Assembly: GCF_003581615.1 (NCBI RefSeq)
Contig: NZ_QXFH01000072.1
Location: forward strand, 124,001-188,000
DNA length: 64,000 nt
Reading direction: 5' to 3'
Source: Flagellimonas lutimaris
GTDB taxonomy: Bacteria; Bacteroidota; Bacteroidia; Flavobacteriales; Flavobacteriaceae
The notes under the pieces were generated by a model. It ran no database searches and was not told where the DNA came from. It saw only the letters and a list, made by a program, of their open reading frames with translations. Positions 43,199 through 51,861 of the stretch are shown piece after piece; position 1 is the stretch's first letter; each line of letters opens with the position of its first letter. The position numbers and the translations under genes are program-made.

Positions 43199-46051
43199 AT
43201 GCCCAAAAGAAAAGCTTTAAATTCCATTTTGATTATTGGTTCTGGCCCAATCATTATAGGTCAGGCATGTGAGTTCGATTATTCAGGTTCCCAAGCACTT
43301 AGGTCGCTTCGGGAGGATGGTATTGAAACTATTTTAATAAACAGTAACCCCGCCACTATTATGACGGACCCGACCATGGCGGACCACGTTTATCTAAAAC
43401 CGTTGAATACCAAATCAATAGTCGAAATACTTAAAAATCATCCAAATATTGATGCTGTATTGCCTACTATGGGTGGACAAACAGCTTTGAACCTTTGTAT
43501 TGAGGCCGATGAAAAAGGAATTTGGGAAGATTTTGGAGTAGAAATCATTGGGGTTGATATTGATGCCATTAATATTACCGAAGACCGAGAGAAGTTTAGG
43601 GAGTTGATGCTCAAGATAGGTGTGGGCATGCCGCCACAGGCTTCCGCAACATCGTTCCTGAAAGGAAAGGAAATCGCGCAAGAATTTGGTTTCCCATTGG
43701 TGATTAGGGCTTCTTTTACCCTTGGAGGTGCCGGTGCAGGTATCGTATATGACCCAGAACATTTTGATGATATGTTGAGCCATGGACTGGAAGTCTCTCC
43801 GATCCATGAGGTAATGATTGATAAAGCCTTGATGGGCTGGAAAGAATATGAGTTGGAGTTGCTACGTGACAAAAATGACAACGTAGTGATTATCTGTACC
43901 ATCGAAAATATGGACCCCATGGGTATCCACACAGGGGATTCCATTACAGTAGCACCTGCCATGACCTTATCCGACAGAACGTTCCAACGCATGAGGGATA
44001 TGGCCATCCACATGATGCGCAGTATAGGTGATTTCGCAGGAGGGTGTAACGTACAGTTTGCCGTCAGTCCGGATGAGAAAGAAGATATTATTGCAATCGA
44101 GATTAACCCAAGGGTATCCAGATCGTCTGCTTTGGCTTCCAAGGCAACAGGGTATCCGATTGCAAAAATCGCTGCTAAATTGGCTATTGGCTACACATTG
44201 GATGAGTTGGACAACCAAATCACCAAATCCACATCAGCTTTGTTTGAGCCAACTTTAGACTATGTAATCGTAAAAATACCACGTTGGAATTTTGATAAGT
44301 TTGAAGGTTCTGACAGAACTCTAGGTCTTCAGATGAAGTCCGTAGGAGAGGTGATGGGTATCGGACGATCGTTCCAGGAAGCCTTGCACAAAGCTACACA
44401 ATCCCTCGAGATCAAACGAAATGGATTGGGCGCCGATGGGAAGGGGTACAAGGATTACGAAACCATTATTGAGAAATTAAGAGTGCCGAGTTGGGACAGG
44501 GTATTTGTGATTTACGATGCCATTCAACTCGGAATACCTTTAAAACGTATCCATGAAATCACCAAGATAGATATGTGGTTCCTAAAACAATACGAGGAAT
44601 TGCATTTCTTGGAAATGGAAATATCAAAATACACCATAGAAAGCTTGCCCAAGGCGTTGTTATTGGAAGCAAAGCAGAAAGGTTTTGCCGATAGACAAAT
44701 TGCCCACATGTTGGATTGCTACGAAAGCGAGGTACATAGCAAAAGAACCGACCTGAATATCAATCGTGTGTATAAATTGGTGGATACCTGTGCTGCTGAG
44801 TTCAAAGCGGTGACTCCATACTATTATTCTACTTTCGAAGAAGAAATAGAGACGGCCGACGGTACCAAATACGTGGCTAACGATAGTGTAGTTACCGATA
44901 AGAAAAAAGTGGTTGTACTAGGTTCGGGACCTAACCGGATCGGTCAGGGAATCGAGTTTGATTACTGTTGTGTGCACGGTGTTTTGGCGGCAGCCGAGTG
45001 TGGTTACGAAACCATCATGATCAACTGTAACCCAGAAACCGTTTCCACAGATTTTGACACGGCAGACAAATTATATTTTGAGCCCGTATTCTGGGAACAC
45101 ATCTACGATATTATCCTTCACGAAAAACCAGAAGGTGTAATTGTTCAGTTAGGAGGCCAAACCGCTTTAAAGCTTGCTGAAAAACTGGATAAATACGGAA
45201 TCAACATCATTGGAACTAGCTTCCAATCTTTGGATTTGGCCGAAGATAGGGGAAGTTTCTCTACACTATTGAAAGAAAATGACATTCCTTATCCTAGATT
45301 TGGGGTGGCCGAAACTGCGGATGAAGCCTTGGACTTGGCCGAAGAGCTAAACTTTCCTTTGTTGGTAAGACCCTCCTACGTTCTTGGTGGACAAGGCATG
45401 AAAATCGTAATCAACAAAGAGGAGTTGGAAGCCCATGTGGTTGATTTGTTGAGAAAGATACCAAACAATAAATTGTTGTTGGACCACTACTTGGATGGCG
45501 CCATTGAAGCAGAGGCAGATGCCATTTGTGACGGTGAAGATGTCTACATCATTGGGATAATGGAACATATTGAACCGTGTGGAATCCATTCAGGTGATTC
45601 CAACGCCACATTACCACCGTTTAACTTAGGTGAGTTTGTATTACAACAAATTAAAGACCATACCAAAAAGATTGCTTTGGCATTGAATACGGTCGGATTA
45701 ATCAATATTCAGTTTGCGGTCAAGGATGATACTGTGTACATTATCGAGGCCAACCCAAGGGCGTCTCGTACGGTTCCGTTTATTGCAAAAGCATACAAGG
45801 AACCATATGTGAACTACGCAACCAAAGTAATGTTGGGCGATAAGAAGATTAAGGACTTTGACTTTAAACCACATTTAGAAGGTTATGCGATAAAACAACC
45901 AGTATTCTCTTTTAACAAGTTCCCTAACGTGAACAAAAACTTGGGGCCTGAGATGAAGAGTACAGGGGAGAGCATCCTATTCATTGATAGCTTAAAAGAT
46001 GATGAGTTTTACAACTTGTATGCGAGAAGAAAAATGTACTTGAGCAAGTAA
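43199..46051 (+). CDS. carB: Carbamoyl-phosphate synthase, large subunit
   Basis: A 950-residue CarB, which makes carbamoyl phosphate from bicarbonate, ATP and ammonia passed from CarA, for arginine and pyrimidine synthesis. The two homologous ATP-grasp halves are clear: first half IIGSGPIIIGQACEFDYSG, LVIRASFTLGGAGAG, IEINPRVSRSSALASKATGY; second half VLGSGPNRIGQGIEFDYC, LVRPSYVLGGQGM, IIEANPRASRTVPFIAKAYK. It stops after the second half: E. coli CarB (1073) has a further C-terminal MGS-like allosteric domain, which is absent here (the protein ends ARRKMYLSK). That would predict altered or no UMP/ornithine control. carA is not adjacent. Confidence 0.96.
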   Translation: MPKRKALNSILIIGSGPIIIGQACEFDYSGSQALRSLREDGIETILINSNPATIMTDPTMADHVYLKPLNTKSIVEILKNHPNIDAVLPTMGGQTALNLCIEADEKGIWEDFGVEIIGVDIDAINITEDREKFRELMLKIGVGMPPQASATSFLKGKEIAQEFGFPLVIRASFTLGGAGAGIVYDPEHFDDMLSHGLEVSPIHEVMIDKALMGWKEYELELLRDKNDNVVIICTIENMDPMGIHTGDSITVAPAMTLSDRTFQRMRDMAIHMMRSIGDFAGGCNVQFAVSPDEKEDIIAIEINPRVSRSSALASKATGYPIAKIAAKLAIGYTLDELDNQITKSTSALFEPTLDYVIVKIPRWNFDKFEGSDRTLGLQMKSVGEVMGIGRSFQEALHKATQSLEIKRNGLGADGKGYKDYETIIEKLRVPSWDRVFVIYDAIQLGIPLKRIHEITKIDMWFLKQYEELHFLEMEISKYTIESLPKALLLEAKQKGFADRQIAHMLDCYESEVHSKRTDLNINRVYKLVDTCAAEFKAVTPYYYSTFEEEIETADGTKYVANDSVVTDKKKVVVLGSGPNRIGQGIEFDYCCVHGVLAAAECGYETIMINCNPETVSTDFDTADKLYFEPVFWEHIYDIILHEKPEGVIVQLGGQTALKLAEKLDKYGINIIGTSFQSLDLAEDRGSFSTLLKENDIPYPRFGVAETADEALDLAEELNFPLLVRPSYVLGGQGMKIVINKEELEAHVVDLLRKIPNNKLLLDHYLDGAIEAEADAICDGEDVYIIGIMEHIEPCGIHSGDSNATLPPFNLGEFVLQQIKDHTKKIALALNTVGLINIQFAVKDDTVYIIEANPRASRTVPFIAKAYKEPYVNYATKVMLGDKKIKDFDFKPHLEGYAIKQPVFSFNKFPNVNKNLGPEMKSTGESILFIDSLKDDEFYNLYARRKMYLSK

Positions 46052-46088
46052 ATTTATTAACTAGTATAAAAACCTTTAAGGCGGTTTC

Positions 46089-46676
46089 CTAATCAATTAG
46101 TTCAAAAGATTCGGCAATCGTTTTAAAGGTTTTTTCATGTTCCATCTTTTTGTCTTTCAGGGTCCAAGCCATAATCATATATACCCTGTCGCCACCCTCA
46201 ACAAAGGTCAAAAAATAGGAAATTTCGTTGGCAACACCTTCGATAGTGGCATCCAGTTCCATGGCTTCAGCATCCAATCCGTTTATTTTGATGGGCTTTG
46301 GATTGGATTTACTGTTGATTTCAGAACTGCGGGAGAGCAGTTGTAGTCTTGCCACCCTGTAGTTCTGTATAATGGAAAGTTCATTATCATATTGGTTCAA
46401 GTCTCGATATACTTCCTCAAAACCAGCTTTAGGTTCATCAATCACAAGAAGATATGCCTCTTTGAGCAGACTTTGATATTGCAAGGAAGCTTCTTCGTTC
46501 AATCCCGTGGTTCCTGTCATGAATTTAGGGATACTCATCCTATAATTCCCATCAATGGAAACAGTATGGAAAGTCTCAGTCCCCAAAACAGAATCATCTT
46601 TTTTGTTTTTTGAGTCAATACATGATGTTATGGGAAGAAAAATAACCGAAATGATGACGAAAAGGCGAATTTTCAT
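46089..46676 (-). CDS. Hypothetical lipoprotein
   Basis: A 195-residue exported lipoprotein begun at the ATG at 46676 (MKIRLFVIISVIFLPITSC, Cys19), followed by IDSKNKKDD. The body contains FHTVSIDGNYRMSIPKFMTG, LLVIDEPKAGFEEVYRDLNQ, INGLDAEAMELDATIEGVAN and FVEGGDRVYMIMAWTLKDKK, the layout of the PsbP/DcrB-like fold found in many Bacteroidota lipoproteins (a central sheet and a final helix, KTIAESFEL). Function is unknown. It is convergent with carB; a weak hairpin AAACC/GGTTT with a T run lies between (46070-46086). Confidence 0.7.
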   Translation of the reverse strand: MKIRLFVIISVIFLPITSCIDSKNKKDDSVLGTETFHTVSIDGNYRMSIPKFMTGTTGLNEEASLQYQSLLKEAYLLVIDEPKAGFEEVYRDLNQYDNELSIIQNYRVARLQLLSRSSEINSKSNPKPIKINGLDAEAMELDATIEGVANEISYFLTFVEGGDRVYMIMAWTLKDKKMEHEKTFKTIAESFELID

Positions 46677-46896
46677 ATAGAAATTATTGTATTTCAAGTA
46701 TAACGAAGATAAAATTTTAATGGTTGTGAATGTGCTAGACTGTTCAGTTTTCTATTAGACGTCACTTTTTTGAGACAAAACTCATTATTTCCTGAAATTT
46801 AATTTTACGGTAAATGGATTTTTCACCCCTCGCTACAAAATTTTCATCAAGAATAATAGCCAACAAATAAAATTTAACCAATATTAACAAGTACTA

Positions 46897-46928
46897 TTTG
46901 TGTGAATAGTTTGGGTAAGCTAGTTTTG
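46897..46928 (+). promoter_or_regulatory. Promoter almost touching the ATG of the small acidic protein
   Basis: TTTG (46897-46900), 20 bases, then TAGTTTTG (46921-46928). Transcription should start around 46934-46935, only two or three bases before the ATG at 46937, so the mRNA would be leaderless or nearly so. Confidence 0.65.
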
Positions 46929-46936
46929 TTCCCCAA

Positions 46937-47338
46937 ATGAAAAAGGCATTTGCAAAATATTTGTTTCCTCTATTCATCCTGTTATTGGGAGGATTCATTA
47001 ATTTATATGCAGATTCGCAAGAAACTTCCTTAGCGGAAAATGCCTGTTATCTACAAAATTTAGAAAATCAGCATTCCTACGCTTCGTTCAATAGGATGCA
47101 ATTGGGCCTAGAGAAAAGGCATTGCGCAGAAATTGACATTGAAGAACAAGAAGAACGTGAGGAAGAAGTAGCATCACATAGTTTTTCTTTAAAGTATGGC
47201 AGTTTTTTAACTGCCAATTTTTTTGACCCTTCTTGGGGCCAATTGTTTTTGGAATCTAACACCAATTGTGGGTTGTCACAACCCAAGTCCGCTTCATCCT
47301 TAAAGAAGCACGTTAGATTTCAGGTATTCCGAATTTAG
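46937..47338 (+). CDS. Small exported acidic protein ahead of the RND operon
   Basis: A 133-residue protein: signal peptide MKKAFAKYLFPLFILLLGGF with cleavage near YADSQ, then a mature domain with Cys in NACYLQN and KRHCAEID, a dense acidic patch EEQEEREEEVASHSFS, and a basic tail SSLKKHVRFQVFRI. I do not recognise a family. Its promoter is very close to the ATG. The RND efflux operon starts 147 bases downstream; a hairpin-free gap leaves room for co-transcription. Cys, His and acidic residues would suit metal binding, which would fit an efflux neighbour, but this is inference. Confidence 0.6.
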   Translation: MKKAFAKYLFPLFILLLGGFINLYADSQETSLAENACYLQNLENQHSYASFNRMQLGLEKRHCAEIDIEEQEEREEEVASHSFSLKYGSFLTANFFDPSWGQLFLESNTNCGLSQPKSASSLKKHVRFQVFRI

Positions 47339-47485
47339 AATTTTACTTTTTGTGAACTGAGCTTTGGGCTCTTTCGCAAACTTATACAACCCTTTGGGTA
47401 ACAATCAATAACCAAGGGTAGGTCCCTTTATGCGGATTCGGACTTCCCTTGACCATTTCTAAACATTTTTTAAACCAATAAAACT

Positions 47486-48568
47486 ATGAGGAGATTTTCC
47501 ATCTTCATCGGCTTGTTTGTGGCATTGAGCTATACAAGTTGCGAATCCAAAAAACACGAAAACAAGGAAGAAACCAAGTATCTCGTATCAAGTCCTATTC
47601 AAAAGGACACTTCAATTACTAAAGATTATGTATGTCAAATCCATTCCATTAGACACATTGAACTTAGAGCTTTGGAAAAAGGATACCTACAGCATATTTA
47701 TGTGGATGAAGGGCAACATGTAAAAAAAGGACAGCAAATGTTCCACATAATGCCCAATGTGTACGAGGCCGATCTGCAAAAAGCCAAAGCAGAGGCAGAG
47801 GTTGCTGAAATTGAATACAAGAACACCAAACTCTTGGCAGATGGCGATGTGGTATCTGCGAACGAACTGGCCATGGCCAAAGCAGAATACGATAGGGCCA
47901 AAGCAGAGGTTCGTTTGGCAGAAACCCATTTGGGGTTTACAGATATCCGGGCTCCGTTTGATGGAATAATGGATCATTTGGAAGTCAGAGAGGGAAGCCT
48001 TTTGGATGAGGGGGAATTATTGACCAACCTTTCCGACAACTCTAAAATGTGGGTCTACTTTAATGTTCCCGAGTCCGAGTATCTGGATTATATCATTAGT
48101 ACTAAAAAGGATGAAAAACAAGAGGTAGAGCTTTTGATGGCAAACAACAAAAAATTCAACCAGCCCGGTGTCGTTGAGACCATTGAAGGTGAATTCAACC
48201 ACGAAACAGGGAACATTGCCTTTAGGGCAACCTTTTCCAACCCTGATGGTATTTTAAGGCATGGTGAAACGGGAAGCATCTTAATGAGGGTGCCGTTGGA
48301 CAAAGCCATGCTTATTCCACAAAAGGCAACTTTTGAAGTACTGGACAAAAAATATGTGTTTGTTATTGATGAGAACGATACGGTACAGCAGCGTGAAATT
48401 GAAGTAGGTGCCGAACTTCCACATCTATTTGTTGTGGAAAAAGGACTCTCTTTAAATGACAAAGTGCTCTTGGAAGGTATCCGAATGGTTAAAAGTGGAG
48501 AGAAAATTCACTACGATTTTGAGAAACCGGAATCCATACTGTCCAATCTTGAGCTGTACACTGAGTAA
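47486..48568 (+). CDS. RND efflux periplasmic adaptor (MFP), lipoprotein
   Basis: A 360-residue membrane-fusion protein with a lipoprotein signal (SYTSCESKK, Cys19). Order: lipoyl half LRALEKGYLQHIYVDEGQHV, helical hairpin 90-160 (AKAEAEVAEIEYKNTKLLAD, AKAEYDRAKAEVRLAETHLG), second lipoyl half DIRAPFDGIMDHLEVREGSL, beta-barrel (KMWVYFNVPESEYLDY) and membrane-proximal domain (PQKATFEVLDKKYVFVIDEN). It links the inner-membrane pump to the outer-membrane factor. The pump gene starts 23 bases downstream. Confidence 0.93.
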   Translation: MRRFSIFIGLFVALSYTSCESKKHENKEETKYLVSSPIQKDTSITKDYVCQIHSIRHIELRALEKGYLQHIYVDEGQHVKKGQQMFHIMPNVYEADLQKAKAEAEVAEIEYKNTKLLADGDVVSANELAMAKAEYDRAKAEVRLAETHLGFTDIRAPFDGIMDHLEVREGSLLDEGELLTNLSDNSKMWVYFNVPESEYLDYIISTKKDEKQEVELLMANNKKFNQPGVVETIEGEFNHETGNIAFRATFSNPDGILRHGETGSILMRVPLDKAMLIPQKATFEVLDKKYVFVIDENDTVQQREIEVGAELPHLFVVEKGLSLNDKVLLEGIRMVKSGEKIHYDFEKPESILSNLELYTE

Positions 48569-48591
48569 CAATCCCATAATCTTTAGTTATT

Positions 48592-51500
48592 ATGTTTAAA
48601 AAATTTATACACAGACCCGTATTGGCCATTGTGATTTCGGTCATAATTGTGTTTACGGGACTGTTGGCCATAAAGCAACTGCCCATATCGCAGTTCCCCC
48701 AAATTGCGCCTACAACGGTAAATATATTTATAGCCTATCCAGGTTCTAGTGCCGATGTATTGGTAAAATCCACCCTAATTCCGTTAGAAACCTCGATTAA
48801 TGGGGTGCAAGGTATGCGGTATATCGCTTCCGATGCAACCAGTGCAGGGGAAGGTACCTTAAGGGTAATCTTTGAACCGGGAACGGACCCTAATCAAGCT
48901 GTGGTTCGGGTAAAGACCCGGGTAGACCAGGTAATGCCGTTATTACCAGAGCTGGTGCAACGGGAAGGAGTGGTTATTACTCCTGTGCAGCCCAGTATGT
49001 TGATGTACGTTAACTTGTATAGTGATTCCAAGAACAATGATGAAAAGTTCCTATACAACTATGCATACACCAAAATGATTCCTGAAATCCAGAGGATAAA
49101 TGGTATAGCAAGTGCCAAGATTCTGGGTAGTCGTAAGTTCGCTATGCGGGTTTGGCTTAAACCAGACCGAATGCGAGCCTATAATGTTTCTGCAGAAGAA
49201 ATTCTGGAGGCCATGGAAGAGCAAAGTATCCTGGCCAGGCCCGGACGTTTAGGTAGAAGTTCTGGTAAAAAAGCACAATCGTTGGAATATGTTTTGGTTT
49301 ATCAGAACAGGTATAATGAACCGCAGCAATACAAGGATATCATTATTAAAGCCAACGAAGAAGGGGAGATTTTAAAATTAGGAGACGTCGCCGATGTGGA
49401 ACTCGGAAGTGAGTTCTTTGATATTTATTCCAACTTGGATGGAAAACCATCGGCATCCATAGTATTAAAGCAGACCTTTGGCAGTAACGGTAGCGATGTT
49501 ATCAAATCCGTTAAAGAAAAATTGGATGAACTTGAGGCCGATATGCCACCGGGAATCGATTATAAGATTAGTTATGATGTATCCAATTTCTTGGATGCTT
49601 CAATTGATCAAGTACTGCATACCCTTCGTGATGCCTTTATCCTTGTGGCCATTGTGGTATTCCTGTTCTTGGGTGATTGGCGCTCTACGTTAATCCCAAT
49701 TATTGCCGTACCCGTCTCCCTTATTGGAGCATTCTTTGTGATGCAGCTTTTTGGATTGTCCATCAACCTGATTACACTGTTTGCTCTGGTATTAGCCATC
49801 GGTATTGTGGTGGATAACGCTATTGTGGTGGTAGAGGCCGTCCACGTAAAAATGGAGGAGGAGAATCTTACGCCTTATAAAGCATCCTATGAAGTTTTGG
49901 GTGAAATTGGTGGTGCTATTGTAGCCATTACCTTGGTAATGACCTCGGTGTTTATCCCTATTTCCTTTATGACAGGACCAGTCGGGGTTTTCTATAGGCA
50001 GTTTTCCATCACCATGGCAGGTTCCATTGTAATCTCGGCTATAGTAGCTCTCACATTGACTCCAGTGCTCTGTGCCATGATGTTGAAGAACACCCATGGC
50101 AAACCAAAACGGAAATCTCCCGTAAACCGATTTATTGATTGGTTCAATGGCAGGTTCGAGAAACTTACGGGACGCTATGTCGGAGTATTGAACAAAATCG
50201 TAAATCGAAGAGTGGTCACTTTTGGACTACTGCTGGCATTTTGCGCCGGTATTTTCTTCACAAACCAAGTATTGCCCGCCGGATTTATACCCAATGAGGA
50301 TCAAGGTATGATCTATGCCATCATCCAGACCCCTCCGGGTGCTACTTTGGAACGAACCAATGAGGTGGCCAGAAAACTCCAAGCTATTTGTGAGGAGACC
50401 GAAGGAGTGGAATCTGTTTCCTCCTTAGCAGGGTATGAAATCATGACAGAGGGTCGTGGTTCCAATGCAGGTACTTGTCTCATCAACCTTAAACCATGGT
50501 CGGAACGGGAGCATTCCGTCCACGAGATTATGGAAGAGTTGGAAGAAGAGACCAAGGACCTTGGTGCGGTAATCGAATACTTTGAGCCGCCAGCTGTTCC
50601 TGGTTTTGGTTCCTCTGGTGGTTTTGCCATGCGTTTGTTGGACAAGACCAATGGTACCGATTATCATGAGTTTGAGCGAATCAACAACGATTTTATGGAT
50701 GCCTTGCGAGAACGTAAGGAATTGGCAGGTTTGTTTACGTTCTATGCCGCCAATTATCCACAATATGAGCTGAAAATCAATAATAAAGCGGCCATGCAGA
50801 AGGGAGTTTCCATAGGAAAAGCGATGGAAAATTTGAACATTCTTATCGGTAGTACCTATGAGCAAGGGTTTATCCGTTTTGGTCGATTCTTTAAGGTATA
50901 TACCCAAGCGGCACCGGAATATCGTGGATTGCCTTCCGATTTGGAAAAACTCTTTGTGAAGAACGAAGAAGGCGAAATGGTTCCCTATTCTGCGTTTATG
51001 ACAATGGAGAAAAAATTGGGCCCCAACGAGGTGACTCGATATAACCTTTATAATTCTGCGGCCATACGGGGATTACCAGCAGCAGGGTATACCAGTGGTG
51101 ATGCCATTGGAGCCATAAAAGAAGTGGCGGAGCAAACCTTGCCTCGAGGTTACGATATTGCTTGGGAAGGTCTTTCCTATGATGAGGCGCAACGCGGAAA
51201 TGAATCCATCTACATATTTATTGTGGTGCTCATATTCGTGTATTTGGTGTTGGCCGCCCAGTACGAAAGCTTCTTGTTACCATTGGCAGTAATCCTTTCA
51301 CTCCCTGTTGGGGTATTTGGTTCTTTTATGTTGTTGAAGTTTATGGGATTGTCCAACGATGTATATGCCCAGATTGGTATGATCATGCTGGTAGGACTTT
51401 TAGGTAAAAATGCCGTATTGATCGTGGAGTTTGCCGTTCAGAAACATCGGGAAGGCATGCCCATACTGGAAGCAGCCATTGAAGGTTCCAAACAACGTTT

Positions 51501-51861
51501 TAGGCCTATTTTAATGACATCTTTTGCATTTATCGCCGGTTTGATCCCCTTGGTAGTCGCTTCAGGTGCAGGAGCCATTGGTAACCGTACCATTGGTGGT
51601 TCTGCCTTGGGAGGTATGCTCATCGGAACCATTTTCGGTGTGTTATTGATACCAGGATTGTACTATGTATTTGCAAAAATGGCCGAAGGCAAGAGTCTTA
51701 TTAAAGATGAACACGATGAGCCGATCTCGGAGGAGTTCTTCAAAAATAATGACACTGAAAGCAAATTGCGCGCTCGTTTGCGTGAGGTGAACAAACTTTT
51801 GAAAAAAATGACCACAAGAAATGGAAAGAAAAAGAAAAAAGGTGACCAAGATGAAGCATAG
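48592..51861 (+). CDS. RND multidrug efflux pump, AcrB/HAE1 family
   Basis: A 1089-residue RND permease of the hydrophobe/amphiphile type. Twelve membrane spans with two large periplasmic loops; TM1 starts VLAIVISVIIVFTGLLAI and SQFPQIAPTTVNIFIAYPG follows as in AcrB. Proton-relay acids lie in TM4 (LAIGIVVDNAIVVVEAV), with PLAVILSLPVGVFGSFMLLK and MIMLVGLLGKNAVLIVEFAV in the second half. The C-terminal tail is very basic (TTRNGKKKKKGDQDEA). It exports drugs, bile-salt-like or lipophilic compounds through the adaptor and TolC-type partner. The start of the outer-membrane factor gene overlaps its end by 11 bases. Confidence 0.95.
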   Translation: MFKKFIHRPVLAIVISVIIVFTGLLAIKQLPISQFPQIAPTTVNIFIAYPGSSADVLVKSTLIPLETSINGVQGMRYIASDATSAGEGTLRVIFEPGTDPNQAVVRVKTRVDQVMPLLPELVQREGVVITPVQPSMLMYVNLYSDSKNNDEKFLYNYAYTKMIPEIQRINGIASAKILGSRKFAMRVWLKPDRMRAYNVSAEEILEAMEEQSILARPGRLGRSSGKKAQSLEYVLVYQNRYNEPQQYKDIIIKANEEGEILKLGDVADVELGSEFFDIYSNLDGKPSASIVLKQTFGSNGSDVIKSVKEKLDELEADMPPGIDYKISYDVSNFLDASIDQVLHTLRDAFILVAIVVFLFLGDWRSTLIPIIAVPVSLIGAFFVMQLFGLSINLITLFALVLAIGIVVDNAIVVVEAVHVKMEEENLTPYKASYEVLGEIGGAIVAITLVMTSVFIPISFMTGPVGVFYRQFSITMAGSIVISAIVALTLTPVLCAMMLKNTHGKPKRKSPVNRFIDWFNGRFEKLTGRYVGVLNKIVNRRVVTFGLLLAFCAGIFFTNQVLPAGFIPNEDQGMIYAIIQTPPGATLERTNEVARKLQAICEETEGVESVSSLAGYEIMTEGRGSNAGTCLINLKPWSEREHSVHEIMEELEEETKDLGAVIEYFEPPAVPGFGSSGGFAMRLLDKTNGTDYHEFERINNDFMDALRERKELAGLFTFYAANYPQYELKINNKAAMQKGVSIGKAMENLNILIGSTYEQGFIRFGRFFKVYTQAAPEYRGLPSDLEKLFVKNEEGEMVPYSAFMTMEKKLGPNEVTRYNLYNSAAIRGLPAAGYTSGDAIGAIKEVAEQTLPRGYDIAWEGLSYDEAQRGNESIYIFIVVLIFVYLVLAAQYESFLLPLAVILSLPVGVFGSFMLLKFMGLSNDVYAQIGMIMLVGLLGKNAVLIVEFAVQKHREGMPILEAAIEGSKQRFRPILMTSFAFIAGLIPLVVASGAGAIGNRTIGGSALGGMLIGTIFGVLLIPGLYYVFAKMAEGKSLIKDEHDEPISEEFFKNNDTESKLRARLREVNKLLKKMTTRNGKKKKKGDQDEA

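Noticed and set aside
46070..46086. Terminator between carB and the convergent lipoprotein gene
   Set aside because: The AAACC/GGTTT stem has only five pairs and a long loop; too weak to list as a feature of its own.
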